64,000 nt of DNA from Paraburkholderia acidisoli. Its GTDB lineage: Bacteria; Pseudomonadota; Gammaproteobacteria; Burkholderiales; Burkholderiaceae. Of the stretch, positions 24,586-33,646 are shown piece after piece. Made by a program: the position numbers and the translations under genes. Where the stretch lies: NCBI RefSeq assembly GCF_009789675.1, contig NZ_CP046913.1, forward strand, positions 1,984,001-2,048,000. The letters are read 5' to 3'. A model generated the notes under the pieces. The model did no database searches. It had not been told where the DNA came from and was given only the letters and a program-made list of their open reading frames with translations. Positions within the stretch are counted from its first letter, which is position 1, and the number at the start of each line of letters is the position of its first letter.

Positions 24586-25602
24586 TTAGCGCGAACGCTT
24601 TGCGCCCGCTCTGCCCCAGTTGCGCGTGGCGCGCCAGAGCACGGTGGCATCGGCATAACCCACCGCGCGCGCCACAGCCGCGTTAGTCATGCCCTCCTGC
24701 TCGCGCAGCACGGCCACGCTACGTTCGCGCTCCTCGCGAATGATCTCGCGCACCGAGGTGCCCGCCTCCGCGAGATGCCGCTGCAGCGAACGGTCGGAGA
24801 GACCGAGATCCCTCGCGATGTCGCCCACCACGAGCTTTTCGCGCGCGAGGCGTCTCGTCACGATATCGCGGACCTGATCGACCAGCGAATGCGGCAGCGT
24901 ATCGCGCGTGATGAGGTCGGTGGCGTGGCGCTCCATCATGCGCGCCATCTGCACGTCGGCGCTCTTGAGCGGCGCGTCGAGATCGTGCGGATGAAGAATC
25001 ACGCCGCTCGCGGGCTGCTGAAAGCGTACGGGCACGCGAAAGATGCGCAGGTAGGGCTTGAGATCGGCGGGCGCCGCATGTTCGAAATGCACTTCGGCGG
25101 GCAGCCACGCGGCACCGCGCACGAGACGGATCATGTGGCACATGGCCGAGACGCTGTATTCCGCATCCTGGCGGCGCGGCCAGATTTGCGTATGCGCGAT
25201 GCGGTAACTCCACATCGGCCATTCGTTGTCGCGCACAAGGTCCACGGCCGTGGCGCTCTGCCACGAGCCGAGTGCGTCGGTGAATTTTCGGATCGCGGCC
25301 CCCAGCGTGGGCGACGACATGAACACGAGCCCCGCCGGACCGAGTTCGGTGAGTTGCAACTCACTGCCCAAACGCAGACCCAGAAACGGTTCGTCGAGCA
25401 CTTGCGCCGCGCGTTCGAACGCACCCACATAGCGCCCGAGTGCCACGATTTCATAAGGATTGGACAGCAGCCGGCGAGTGAGTCCGAACTCGGCCAGCAG
25501 TGCATCGCAGTCGGCGCCCGCCGCGTCGAGCGCGCGCACGATGGGCCCCATGACGGCACCGCGAATCATTGGAAAACCGCTATTGACAGGCACTCTTTTC
25601 AT
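24586..25602 (-). CDS. AraC-family transcriptional regulator of amine catabolism
   Basis: 338 residues from ATG 25602, which has GGAG six bases upstream; a GTG at 25632 is an alternative. The N-terminal 200 residues look like the arabinose-binding-like domain of OruR/ArgR-type AraC regulators. Residues about 235-335 are the AraC DNA-binding domain with two helix-turn-helix units (D-I-A-R-D-L-G-L-S-D-R-S-L-Q-R-H-L and A-V-A-R-A-V-G-Y-A-D). It lies between the amine permease and, divergently, the copper amine oxidase, and both have the same direct-repeat element. It is probably their activator; the inducer is inferred to be an amine or its aldehyde. Confidence 0.87.
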   Translation of the reverse strand: MKRVPVNSGFPMIRGAVMGPIVRALDAAGADCDALLAEFGLTRRLLSNPYEIVALGRYVGAFERAAQVLDEPFLGLRLGSELQLTELGPAGLVFMSSPTLGAAIRKFTDALGSWQSATAVDLVRDNEWPMWSYRIAHTQIWPRRQDAEYSVSAMCHMIRLVRGAAWLPAEVHFEHAAPADLKPYLRIFRVPVRFQQPASGVILHPHDLDAPLKSADVQMARMMERHATDLITRDTLPHSLVDQVRDIVTRRLAREKLVVGDIARDLGLSDRSLQRHLAEAGTSVREIIREERERSVAVLREQEGMTNAAVARAVGYADATVLWRATRNWGRAGAKRSR

Positions 25603-25642
25603 GTCTCGCTCCATTCGCCTGCGCGTATTCACTCATCCTCTC

Positions 25643-25672
25643 TGGCGCACTCTATCGCCCCTTTGGCGCGTT
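25643..25672 (+). promoter_or_regulatory. TGGCGC-N15-TGGCGC element upstream of the amine oxidase gene
   Basis: TGGCGC at 25643-25648 and again at 25664-25669, 21 bases apart. The 11 bases TTTGGCGCGTT (25662-25672) are identical to the permease copy, and TATCG lies in the spacer of both. It ends 123 bases upstream of the oxidase start, against 137 for the permease copy. It also lies 41 bases upstream of the araC start, so autoregulation is possible. Confidence 0.7.
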
Positions 25673-25794
25673 TTGCAAGCGCGAAATAAATATGGCGTTT
25701 CTACGATTAATCATCGACATCGCAAGGATTCGCGCCGCTTTGCTGCCCGCCTCCTCGCGGCGTTGCGCCCTCACGTCACTCTTACGAAACGCAT

Positions 25795-27777
25795 ATGAAC
25801 ACGACTCCGAATGCGCATCCGCTCGACCCATTGAGCCTCGCCGAAATGCAACTCGCTTGCGACATCGTGAAAGCCGCCGGGCAGCTCGACGAATATGGGC
25901 GCTTTCCTGTTACCGAATTGTGCGAGCCGCCCAAAGCCGAAGTCATTGCGTGGCAACCCGGCGAGTATTTCTCGCGGCGCGCGTTCGTGATCGCCATCGA
26001 TCGCACCCGCAATCAAACGCTCGAATTCGTCGTGGACCTGCGCGAGAAACAGGTGCAGTCGCGCAAGGCGCTGGCTTTGCAAAGCGCACCGTACGGCCAG
26101 CCGCCCGTGATGATCGAGGACTTCATGAATGCCGAACGCATCGTGAAAGAAAACCCCGCGTGGCGCGAAGCCGTGAAGAAGCGCGGCCTGACCGAAGACG
26201 ATCTCGAACGCGTGCAGGTGGATCCGTTCTCCGCGGGCGCATTCGACCGGCCCAATGAAAATGGCCGGCGCCTCGTGCGCTGCGTGAGTTATTACCGCGA
26301 ATCGATCACCGACAATGGCTATGCCCACCCCATCGAGGGCGTGGTCGCGGTCGTGGACTTACTCGCCCACAAAGTGATCGAACTCGTCGACGACGGCCGC
26401 ATCATTCCCATTCCGCGGGCGAAGCACAACTACGACACGCCGAGTCTCGGCGAGCCGCGTAACACCGTGAAACCGCTCTCGATCAGCCAGCCCGAAGGTC
26501 CGAGCTTCACGATCGACGGTTGGCAAGTGAGTTGGCAGAACTGGAAATTCCGCGTGGGCTTCACACCGCGCGAAGGCCTCGTGCTGCATCAGATCACCTG
26601 GGACGACGGCAAGAACGCGCCACGCCCTATTGTCTATCGCGCGAGCGTCACGGAAATGTGTGTGCCCTATTCCGATCCCACGACGAATCACTACTGGAAA
26701 AGTGCCTTCGACGCGGGCGAATACGGGCTCGGCAAACTCGCGAATCAACTCGAACTCGGCTGCGACTGTCTCGGCACGATTCGCTATTTCGACATTCCGT
26801 CCGCCGACGACTTCGGCAATAGCTTCGCCATGAAAAATGCCGTGTGCCTGCACGAAGAAGACTACGGCACGCTCTGGAAGCACTACGAATTCCGCACCGG
26901 CGTGTTCGAAATGCGCCGCTCGCGCCGCCTCGTGATTTCGTTTTTCGCAACCGTGGGCAACTACGACTACGGCTTCTACTGGTACTTCTATCAGGACGGC
27001 ACGATCCAGCTCGAATGCAAACTCACTGGCATCGTCCAGACTTCGGCGGTTGCCGCAGGCGACACCTACCCGTGGGGCGGCATGGTCACCGAACATCTCG
27101 GCGGTCCGACGCATCAACATTTCTTCAATGCGCGTCTGCACATGATGGTCGACGGCGAGAGGAATTCGGTCACCGAGCACGAGTTCGTGCCGCGTCCGAT
27201 GGGCGCGGAGAATCCATACGGCAACGTATTCGACACCACCAAACGCGTGCTCAAGACCGAGCAGGAAGCGGCCCGCAATGCCAACGGCCAGACCGGCCGC
27301 TTCTGGAAAGTGGTGAATCCCAACGTAAAGAATCGCGTGGGCGCGAACCCAGGCTACAAGCTCATCGTCAACGACTCGCCGCTGATGCTCGCCGATCCGG
27401 ACTCGAAGGTGCGCCAGCGCGGCGGCTTCGCCACGCATCACGTGTGGGTCACGCCGTACGACACGACGCAGCGCTATGCGAGCGGCGATTGTCCGAACCA
27501 GCACGCGGGCGGCGACGGCTTGCCGCGCTATATCGAAGCGAACCGCAGCGTCGAGAACGAGGACATCGTGGTGTGGCACAGCTTCGGTCATACGCACGTG
27601 TGCAAGCCCGAGGATTTTCCGGTGATGCCGGTGGAGTACGCGGGCTTCATGCTCAAGCCCAATAACTTCTTCTACGGCAATCCGGCGATGGACCTGCCCG
27701 GCGGCCGCGACCCGCATAGCGTGCAGGACGGCGCCAACGCGGGCGATACGGCCTCGTGCTGCCACAAGAAGGCGTGA
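25795..27777 (+). CDS. tynA: Copper amine oxidase (primary-amine oxidase)
   Basis: A 660-residue enzyme that oxidises primary amines to aldehydes with release of ammonia and hydrogen peroxide. The topaquinone precursor is Tyr390 in T-V-G-N-Y-D, the catalytic base is Asp306 (F-D-A-G-E-Y-G), and copper is held by His440 and His442 (T-H-Q-H) and His601 (H-T-H before P-E-D-F-P). Length and lack of a signal peptide match cytosolic bacterial enzymes such as that of Arthrobacter rather than periplasmic E. coli TynA, so the symbol is by function. It is first in an operon with a membrane protein and an aldehyde dehydrogenase. Phenylethylamine or tyramine are likely substrates; this is inference. Confidence 0.93.
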   Translation: MNTTPNAHPLDPLSLAEMQLACDIVKAAGQLDEYGRFPVTELCEPPKAEVIAWQPGEYFSRRAFVIAIDRTRNQTLEFVVDLREKQVQSRKALALQSAPYGQPPVMIEDFMNAERIVKENPAWREAVKKRGLTEDDLERVQVDPFSAGAFDRPNENGRRLVRCVSYYRESITDNGYAHPIEGVVAVVDLLAHKVIELVDDGRIIPIPRAKHNYDTPSLGEPRNTVKPLSISQPEGPSFTIDGWQVSWQNWKFRVGFTPREGLVLHQITWDDGKNAPRPIVYRASVTEMCVPYSDPTTNHYWKSAFDAGEYGLGKLANQLELGCDCLGTIRYFDIPSADDFGNSFAMKNAVCLHEEDYGTLWKHYEFRTGVFEMRRSRRLVISFFATVGNYDYGFYWYFYQDGTIQLECKLTGIVQTSAVAAGDTYPWGGMVTEHLGGPTHQHFFNARLHMMVDGERNSVTEHEFVPRPMGAENPYGNVFDTTKRVLKTEQEAARNANGQTGRFWKVVNPNVKNRVGANPGYKLIVNDSPLMLADPDSKVRQRGGFATHHVWVTPYDTTQRYASGDCPNQHAGGDGLPRYIEANRSVENEDIVVWHSFGHTHVCKPEDFPVMPVEYAGFMLKPNNFFYGNPAMDLPGGRDPHSVQDGANAGDTASCCHKKA

Positions 27778-27784
27778 GCGCGCG

Positions 27785-28750
27785 ATGGCACGCTGCGAGC
27801 GCCGCGCTGTGCCGTGGCACGCCTGCGTCGCGTGGTTGGCGATCGCAGGCGGCGCGAGCGCGTTCGCGGCAGGCGTGATGCTCGCGGCGATGCGCTTTGG
27901 CACGACGGCAACGGCATACGCGGGCAGCACGTTGGCTTTGCTCGCGATGGCGGCATTACCGGTGCCGCTCTCACGCAGCTTCATGCAGCGAGCGACCGTG
28001 CCGGTCGCGACCACGCTGTTGCTTACGATGGCCGCGATGCATGCCGCCACGGCGCTCGCGCGTGAAACGGCCTACCCGCTCCTGATTGGCGGACTGATGA
28101 TTCTCGTGGCCGGTTGCGCGTTCGCGCCACGCACATCGGTGCATACGCACACACCGCGCGCGAGACGGTCGAATCCGTCGGCCTATGCGCCGGGCTGGTG
28201 GCTCGCGCCCGCCTTGCTCGCCGGTGTGTCGAGCGGACTGCTTGCGCGTTTCCAATGGTCCGCGATCTGCGGCAGCGCGAGCGGCGCGTCGTTAGCTCAG
28301 GTCGGCTTGTCGCTTGGCATCGTGACGCTCGCGGGATTGGCCATGGAGCGTTTCGATCGTCGGCACGCGCTGCTCATGCTGTTCGTACTGCGCGCCGCAT
28401 GGCTCGCGGCGCTCACGCTCGACCTCGTCGCCAGTCACGCGGCGATGGCGGCGGCCGCCTTTGCCATGCTCGACGCGCTCACGCTGCCCACGCTGATGCG
28501 CCCGTCGCCCACCACCAACACAGCGAACCCGGCTTGCCCCGGCATCGCGCATCACGCGGGCATGCTCGCGGGCGCGGCGCTGGCCACGACCTCGTGGGGC
28601 TTCGGTCAAGGTTTCCCCGCCGTGTTCCTGCTCGGCAGCGCGCTGAATCTCGCATGCGCCTTCGCCACATCGCGCCGCGCAATATCGAGCGATCGAGCTT
28701 CGGCGTCGCCCACCCGCATGCAGTCCAGCGCGCTCGAATTACAGCAGTAG
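27785..28750 (+). CDS. Unknown multi-pass membrane protein in the amine oxidase operon
   Basis: 321 residues with about nine to ten hydrophobic segments and short Arg-containing loops (M-E-R-F-D-R-R-H near residue 185 resembles an MFS 8-9 loop). It starts seven bases after the amine oxidase stop and ends 43 bases before the aldehyde dehydrogenase, so it is co-transcribed with both. I do not recognise a family. It could be a reduced MFS-like carrier or an exporter of ammonia or aldehyde products; neither is shown. Confidence 0.7.
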   Translation: MARCERRAVPWHACVAWLAIAGGASAFAAGVMLAAMRFGTTATAYAGSTLALLAMAALPVPLSRSFMQRATVPVATTLLLTMAAMHAATALARETAYPLLIGGLMILVAGCAFAPRTSVHTHTPRARRSNPSAYAPGWWLAPALLAGVSSGLLARFQWSAICGSASGASLAQVGLSLGIVTLAGLAMERFDRRHALLMLFVLRAAWLAALTLDLVASHAAMAAAAFAMLDALTLPTLMRPSPTTNTANPACPGIAHHAGMLAGAALATTSWGFGQGFPAVFLLGSALNLACAFATSRRAISSDRASASPTRMQSSALELQQ

Positions 28751-28793
28751 CGGCAACCCTCATTCGCATCACTAACGAACCCAGGAGACGCAG

Positions 28794-30272
28794 ATGGACC
28801 GGCAAGATTTCACGCATACGATCCGCACACAGATGTTCGTCGACGGGCGCTTTCGCGCAAGCGGCAACGGCCGCACGTTCGCCGTGTTCAACCCCGCCAC
28901 GGGCAACGAGATCGCGCAGATTCCCGACGCCAGCGACGCCGATATCGACGCCGCCGTGAGCGCCGCGCGCCGCGCCTTCGAAGCCGACAGCTGGCGCCGC
29001 CTGCCACCCGCCGCGCGCGAACGCTTGCTCCTCAAACTCGCCGATCTCGTCGAGCAGAACGGCGACGAACTCGCCGCGCTCGAAACGCTCAATCAAGGCA
29101 AATTGCTGGGCTTTTCGAAGATGCTCGAAGTGGGCGGCAGCGTGCAATGGCTGCGCTACATGGCGGGCTGGGCCACCAAGATCGAAGGCAGCACCGTCGA
29201 TCTCTCGCTCGCGTTTCCGCCCGGCGTGCGCTACAACGCCTCCACGCGCCGGGTGCCCGCGGGCGTCGTCGCCGCGATCGTGCCGTGGAATTTTCCGCTG
29301 CTGATGGCCGTGTGGAAAATCGCGCCCGCGCTCGCGTGCGGCTGCACCGTCGTGCTCAAGCCCGCCGAGGAAACGCCGCTCACCGCGATTCGTCTCGCCG
29401 AACTCGCGCACGAAGCCGGCTTCCCGCCGGGCGTGTTCAACGTCGTCACGGGTCAGGGCGAAACGGCGGGCGCGGCGCTGGTGCGCCATCCGCAAATCGA
29501 CAAGGTGACCTTCACGGGCTCGACCGAAGTGGGCCGCCTCATCGGCAAACAGTGCGCCAACGACCTCAAGCGCGCCTCGCTGGAACTGGGCGGCAAGAGC
29601 CCCGTGATCGTGCTCGACGACTGCGATCCGCAACGCGCGATCGAGGGCGCGGCAGGCGCGATCTTCTTCAATCACGGCCAGGTCTGCACCGCGGGTTCGC
29701 GCCTGTATCTGCCACGCGCGCGCTATGAGGAGATCGTCGATGGCATTGCGCAAGTGGCACGCGCGACCGTGCTGGGCTCCGGCTTCGACGCCGCCACGCA
29801 GATGGGACCGCTCGTTTCCGCGCGCCATCGCGACAAGGTGGCGGGCATGATCGCGCAAGGCCGCGCCGAAGGCGGCGAAATCGTCGCGGGTGGCAACCAC
29901 GCCGATCGCCCCGGCTTCTTCGTCCCGCCCACCGTGATCGCGAATGCCGCTAACAAACCGCTGACCGTGGTTCGCGAAGAGGTGTTCGGCCCCGTGCTCG
30001 TGGCGATGCCCTACGACGACGTGGAAGAAGCCATCGCCGCGGCCAATGCTTCGGAGTACGGATTGGGCGCGAGCGTCTGGACCAATCAGCTCGATCGCGC
30101 GTTGCGCGTGGTGGATGCCGTGCAGGCGGGCACCGTGTGGGTCAATACGCACAACATGGTCGATCCGGCCCTGCCCTTCGGCGGCTTCAAGGCGTCGGGC
30201 ATTGGCCGCGAACACGGGCGTGCCATCATCGATGCTTACACCGAGACGAAATCCGTCTGCATCGCGTATTGA
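28794..30272 (+). CDS. feaB: NAD-dependent aldehyde dehydrogenase (phenylacetaldehyde dehydrogenase-like)
   Basis: A 492-residue ALDH-superfamily enzyme. Catalytic Cys298 lies in N-H-G-Q-V-C, general base Glu264 in L-E-L-G-G-K, and the nucleotide loop is F-T-G-S-T-E-V-G (240-247). P-W-N-F-P near 164 and the overall length fit the FeaB/PadA/styD branch. It oxidises the aldehyde made by the amine oxidase to the carboxylic acid. AGGAG precedes the ATG. The symbol is by analogy with E. coli feaB; the exact aldehyde is unproven. Confidence 0.87.
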   Translation: MDRQDFTHTIRTQMFVDGRFRASGNGRTFAVFNPATGNEIAQIPDASDADIDAAVSAARRAFEADSWRRLPPAARERLLLKLADLVEQNGDELAALETLNQGKLLGFSKMLEVGGSVQWLRYMAGWATKIEGSTVDLSLAFPPGVRYNASTRRVPAGVVAAIVPWNFPLLMAVWKIAPALACGCTVVLKPAEETPLTAIRLAELAHEAGFPPGVFNVVTGQGETAGAALVRHPQIDKVTFTGSTEVGRLIGKQCANDLKRASLELGGKSPVIVLDDCDPQRAIEGAAGAIFFNHGQVCTAGSRLYLPRARYEEIVDGIAQVARATVLGSGFDAATQMGPLVSARHRDKVAGMIAQGRAEGGEIVAGGNHADRPGFFVPPTVIANAANKPLTVVREEVFGPVLVAMPYDDVEEAIAAANASEYGLGASVWTNQLDRALRVVDAVQAGTVWVNTHNMVDPALPFGGFKASGIGREHGRAIIDAYTETKSVCIAY

Positions 30273-30412
30273 ACGGCAACGTGAGCAAAAACGATTGCCA
30301 ACTTCATTGTTAATCGAAATGGAATAATGAAACCCGGCGGCACGCGATGATCGCGGCCGCCGTTTCGTTCATCATCGACTCCGTTCTCACTCTCTTTGAC
30401 GGAGCACGAATC

Positions 30413-31168
30413 ATGAACGCAACTACGAATACGGCAGTCAAGCAAGGCGTGGCCATCGTGACGGGTGCATCGCGCGGTATCGGCGCGGCGGTGGCGGAAC
30501 GTCTCGCGCGCGACGGGTTCGCCGTGGTCGTCAACTATGCGTCGAGCAGCGCGGAAGCCGAAGCGCTGGTCGCGAAGATCGAAGCCGCGGGCGGCCGCGC
30601 GATCGCCGTGAAGGCCAACATCGCGAAGGCCGACGAAGTGCGCCAGCTGTTCGCCACCACGCGCGAACGACTCGGCCAGCCGACCGTGCTCGTGAACAAC
30701 GCGGGCATCATGAAGAACGTGACGATCGCCGCTTCGACCGACGCGATTTACGACGAGACCTTCGACATCAACGTGCGCGGCACGCTCAATACGCTGCGCG
30801 AAGCGGCCACGCAACTCGCCGACGGCGGTCGCGTCATCAACTTCTCGACCTCAGTGCTCGCGATCAATCTGCCGGGCTACGCGATCTACACGGCGAGCAA
30901 GGCCGCGGTGGAAACCTTCACGCGCGTGTTCGCGCGCGAGTTGCGCGGGCGGCAGATCACCGTCAACGCCGTGGCGCCGGGACCGGTCGCCACAGCGCTG
31001 TTCTTCCAGGGCAAGACGGAAGCGCAGATCGAGCAGTCCGCGAAAATGCCGCCACTCGAACGGCTCGGCGAACCCGAGGACATCGCTTCGGTGGTGTCGT
31101 TTCTCGCGGGCCCGGACGGCGCATGGGTCAACGCCCAGATCCTGCGCGCGAACGGCGGCTTTGCCTGA
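30413..31168 (+). CDS. SDR-family oxidoreductase
   Basis: 251 residues from ATG 30413 with GGAG upstream; the longer frame lacks a start signal. Classical short-chain dehydrogenase: T-G-A-S-R-G-I-G (18-25) for NADP(H), N-N-A-G (95-98), and catalytic Ser with Tyr159-x3-Lys163. Similar to FabG-like reductases of unknown substrate. It is 140 bases after the aldehyde dehydrogenase on the same strand, with its own probable promoter region. A role in amine catabolism is possible but not shown. Confidence 0.86.
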   Translation: MNATTNTAVKQGVAIVTGASRGIGAAVAERLARDGFAVVVNYASSSAEAEALVAKIEAAGGRAIAVKANIAKADEVRQLFATTRERLGQPTVLVNNAGIMKNVTIAASTDAIYDETFDINVRGTLNTLREAATQLADGGRVINFSTSVLAINLPGYAIYTASKAAVETFTRVFARELRGRQITVNAVAPGPVATALFFQGKTEAQIEQSAKMPPLERLGEPEDIASVVSFLAGPDGAWVNAQILRANGGFA

Positions 31169-31288
31169 GCGCGGCGCGGTTCGCGAGCGCGATGCTACAC
31201 TCGGCACGACACGCGCGCGGGCGGCCGGACGGCGTAACGTCCACGCCGCGCGCACGACTTTCATTGCGCTCTCAACGAACTCGCGATC

Positions 31289-31669
31289 ATGTATCTGTCC
31301 ATACTCGCCGTCGGGATTGGCGGCGCGCTCGGCTCGCTGTTGCGCTGGGTTCTCGGTCTGCGTCTGAATGCCGTGATGCCCGCGCTGCCGCTCGGCACGC
31401 TCGCCGCCAATGTGATCGCGGGCTATGTGATCGGCGTGGCGGTCGCGTTTTTCGCGCGCATGCCGCAGATCTCGCCGGAATGGCGGCTGTTCGTCATCAC
31501 CGGTTTGATGGGCGGCCTCTCGACGTTTTCCACCTTCTCCGCCGAAGTGGTTTCGCATTTGCAGCACGGCCGCTTTGGCTGGGCCGCGGGCGAAATCGCC
31601 ATTCACGTGTGCGCGTCCGTCGTCATGACGATCCTCGGCATCGCCACCGTCTCGGCTTTCATGCGATAA
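31289..31669 (+). CDS. crcB: Fluoride ion channel CrcB/FluC
   Basis: 126 residues, four membrane helices. It has the family signatures [10 protein letters not shown] near the N-terminus, [10 protein letters not shown] in helix 2, and [15 protein letters not shown] in the broken helix 3, with the Phe residues that line the pore. It exports fluoride as a dual-topology dimer in the inner membrane. No crcB fluoride riboswitch is seen in the 120 bases upstream. Confidence 0.95.
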   Translation: MYLSILAVGIGGALGSLLRWVLGLRLNAVMPALPLGTLAANVIAGYVIGVAVAFFARMPQISPEWRLFVITGLMGGLSTFSTFSAEVVSHLQHGRFGWAAGEIAIHVCASVVMTILGIATVSAFMR

Positions 31670-31699
31670 AAAAACGCGTTTCGCACGGTGCGAAACGCG
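31668..31699 (-). terminator. Terminator between crcB and cfa
   Basis: CGCGTTTCGC (31675-31684) pairs with GCGAAACGCG (31690-31699) around a five-base loop. The minus strand has seven T directly after the hairpin, so it ends the cfa transcript. It may also slow crcB transcription from the other side. Confidence 0.82.
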
Positions 31700-31733
31700 G
31701 TTCTTCGTCGGCATAACCTCACTGGCCTGACAT

Positions 31734-32900
31734 TCAGTCCGCCGGACGACGATAGCCGCCCATCACGCCGTTCTTCGAGAGCACCCACTGCCACAACTGA
31801 ATGTCGCGCGCGCGAAACGCTCCTGCGCACGAGAGCAGGTAGTAACGCCACATGCGATAGAAGCGCTCGCCCATTTGCGCCTCGAAACGTGGCCATGCGG
31901 CTTCGAAATTCGCGTGCCAGGCCATGAGGGTTTTGTCGTAATCGGCGCCGAAATTGTGCACGTCTTCGGTCACGAACAAGCCGCCCGATGCATCGGCCAT
32001 CTGCCCGATGGTGGGCAACTCGCCGTTCGGGAAAATGTACTTGTCGATCCACGGGTCGGGCGTGGTGTCGCGGCGATTCTTGCCGATGGTGTGCAGCAGG
32101 AAGAGACCGTCGTCGGCGAGACAGCGGTGCGCGACTTCCATATACGTGCGGTAGTTTTTCGGGCCGACGTGTTCGAACATGCCCACGCTCGCAATGCGGT
32201 CGAACTTCTCGTCGAGCAGACGATAGTCCTGCAAGCGGAACTCCACAGGCAGATCCCCGCAACGTGCCGCGCCGAACGCGGCCTGTTCCTTCGAGATCGT
32301 CACGCCCACGCAGGTCACGCCGTAGTGTTCGGCGGCGAACTTCATGAGGCTGCCCCAGCCGCAACCGATGTCGAGCAAACGCATGCCCGGTTGCAGGCCG
32401 AGCTTGCGGCAGATGAGATCGAGCTTGGCTTCCTGCGCTTCCTCGAGCGTCTTCGCGCCGCCCGACCAGTAGCCGCACGTGTAGGCCATGCGCTTGTCGA
32501 GCATCGCCTCATAGAACTCGTTGCCGATGTCGTAGTGCTGCTGACCGACCTTCCACGCGCGGCGCGCGGTCTGGCGATTCATGAGGCGCGCCTTGAGCGC
32601 ATGGAACACGAGACGGGCGGGATCGATCTGCTCGTCGATATGCGCGCGGAGCACGTGCGCGAAGAATTCGTCGAGCCGATCGCAATCCCACTGGCCGTCC
32701 ATATAGGCTTCGCCGAGGCCCAGATTGCCGAATGCGAGCACGCGTTCGGCCACCTGCGGATCGTGAATGCGCATGTCCCACGGGCGCGTGCCGTTGAACT
32801 TGATGTCGGCGCGCGCCAACAGTTGGGATGCGAATCGCCAGGCACCGGAACCGGTTGCCTCGCGGGCGGGATTCACTGCTTCGAGATCGGTCGTTGACAT
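31734..32900 (-). CDS. cfa: Cyclopropane-fatty-acyl-phospholipid synthase
   Basis: A 388-residue SAM-dependent methyltransferase that adds a methylene bridge to unsaturated acyl chains of membrane lipids. The SAM site is L-L-D-I-G-C-G-W-G-S (about 173-182), with V-G-V-T-I-S-K-E-Q downstream and Y-D-I-G-N-E-F-Y before it, all CFA signatures. Near the N-terminus is the lipid-binding domain (W-D-M-R-I-H-D). GGAG precedes ATG 32900. Cfa usually rises in stationary phase and under acid stress. Confidence 0.94.
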   Translation of the reverse strand: MSTTDLEAVNPAREATGSGAWRFASQLLARADIKFNGTRPWDMRIHDPQVAERVLAFGNLGLGEAYMDGQWDCDRLDEFFAHVLRAHIDEQIDPARLVFHALKARLMNRQTARRAWKVGQQHYDIGNEFYEAMLDKRMAYTCGYWSGGAKTLEEAQEAKLDLICRKLGLQPGMRLLDIGCGWGSLMKFAAEHYGVTCVGVTISKEQAAFGAARCGDLPVEFRLQDYRLLDEKFDRIASVGMFEHVGPKNYRTYMEVAHRCLADDGLFLLHTIGKNRRDTTPDPWIDKYIFPNGELPTIGQMADASGGLFVTEDVHNFGADYDKTLMAWHANFEAAWPRFEAQMGERFYRMWRYYLLSCAGAFRARDIQLWQWVLSKNGVMGGYRRPAD

Positions 32901-33107
32901 ACGTGCTCCGTGTCGAGCGAAGCAGCCTGTTTATGAGCCGTGCTTCGTTCCATGCAAGAGGTTGACTTCAAGACGTTCGTCGTCGCGTTCGCTGCGAGAG
33001 ACTCTATGATGCACCTGCTTCAAAAAACCTGCAGGCACACGCACAAGCCATGCCACCAGGGGATAATTGCAAGCTCGATGCAAACTTCCCTCCCGGAGGC
33101 GCCAGTC

Positions 33108-33524
33108 ATGGCTTACGACGACAACAACATCTTCGCGCGCATCCTGCGCGGCGAAGCTTCCTGCATCAAGGTGTACGAAGACCACGCGACGCTCGCGATC
33201 ATGGACGTGATGCCTCAAGCCGAAGGTCACGTGCTCGTGCTGCCCAAAGAAGGCGCCGAATTCATTTATGAGCTGTCGCCCGAAGCGAGTGCGGCCGCAA
33301 TGATTACCGTGCAAAAAGTGGCGAACGCAGTGAAAAAAACACTCGCGCCCGAGGGCTTGCTGATCGCGCAATTCAATGGCGCCGCCGCCGGACAGACGGT
33401 GCCGCACGTGCACTTTCACGTGATTCCGCGCCGCGCCGGCGAGGAGCTGCGCGCGCATGCTCGCGAGATGGCGGACATCGCGCAACTGGAAACGCTCGCG
33501 GCACGGATTCGCGCCGCGCTGTAA
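33108..33524 (+). CDS. HIT-family nucleotide-binding protein
   Basis: 138 residues from ATG 33108, with GGAGG eight bases upstream; in-frame codons further upstream are less likely starts. It has the histidine triad H-V-H-F-H-V near residue 100, and N-I-F-A-R-I-L-R-G-E-A at the N-terminus, typical of HinT-like purine nucleotide hydrolases. It would split AMP-amides or dinucleotide polyphosphates in the cytoplasm. It stands alone, divergent from cfa. Confidence 0.9.
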   Translation: MAYDDNNIFARILRGEASCIKVYEDHATLAIMDVMPQAEGHVLVLPKEGAEFIYELSPEASAAAMITVQKVANAVKKTLAPEGLLIAQFNGAAAGQTVPHVHFHVIPRRAGEELRAHAREMADIAQLETLAARIRAAL

Positions 33525-33580
33525 GCGTTATGTAGGGATGCTGAGGAAAGACCGCGTTTCCAGCAGGGATGTTGAATGCG

Positions 33581-33646
33581 GGTGCGGCCGGCGAGGTGCG
33601 GCCGGCCAGGTGCGATCGGCGAAATGCGGTTAGATGCGATCGGCTA
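33581..33646. repeat. Degenerate 14-bp tandem repeats at a convergent gene end
   Basis: GGTGCGGCCGGCGA (33581), GGTGCGGCCGGCCA (33595), GGTGCGATCGGCGA (33609), a shortened copy (33623-33632) and GATGCGATCGGCTA (33633) follow one another. The last overlaps the stop codon of the nitroreductase gene. The array lies between two convergent genes. Confidence 0.75.

Noticed and set aside
31169..31288. Fluoride riboswitch before crcB
   Set aside because: The conserved core of that riboswitch is not seen in the 120 bases upstream.
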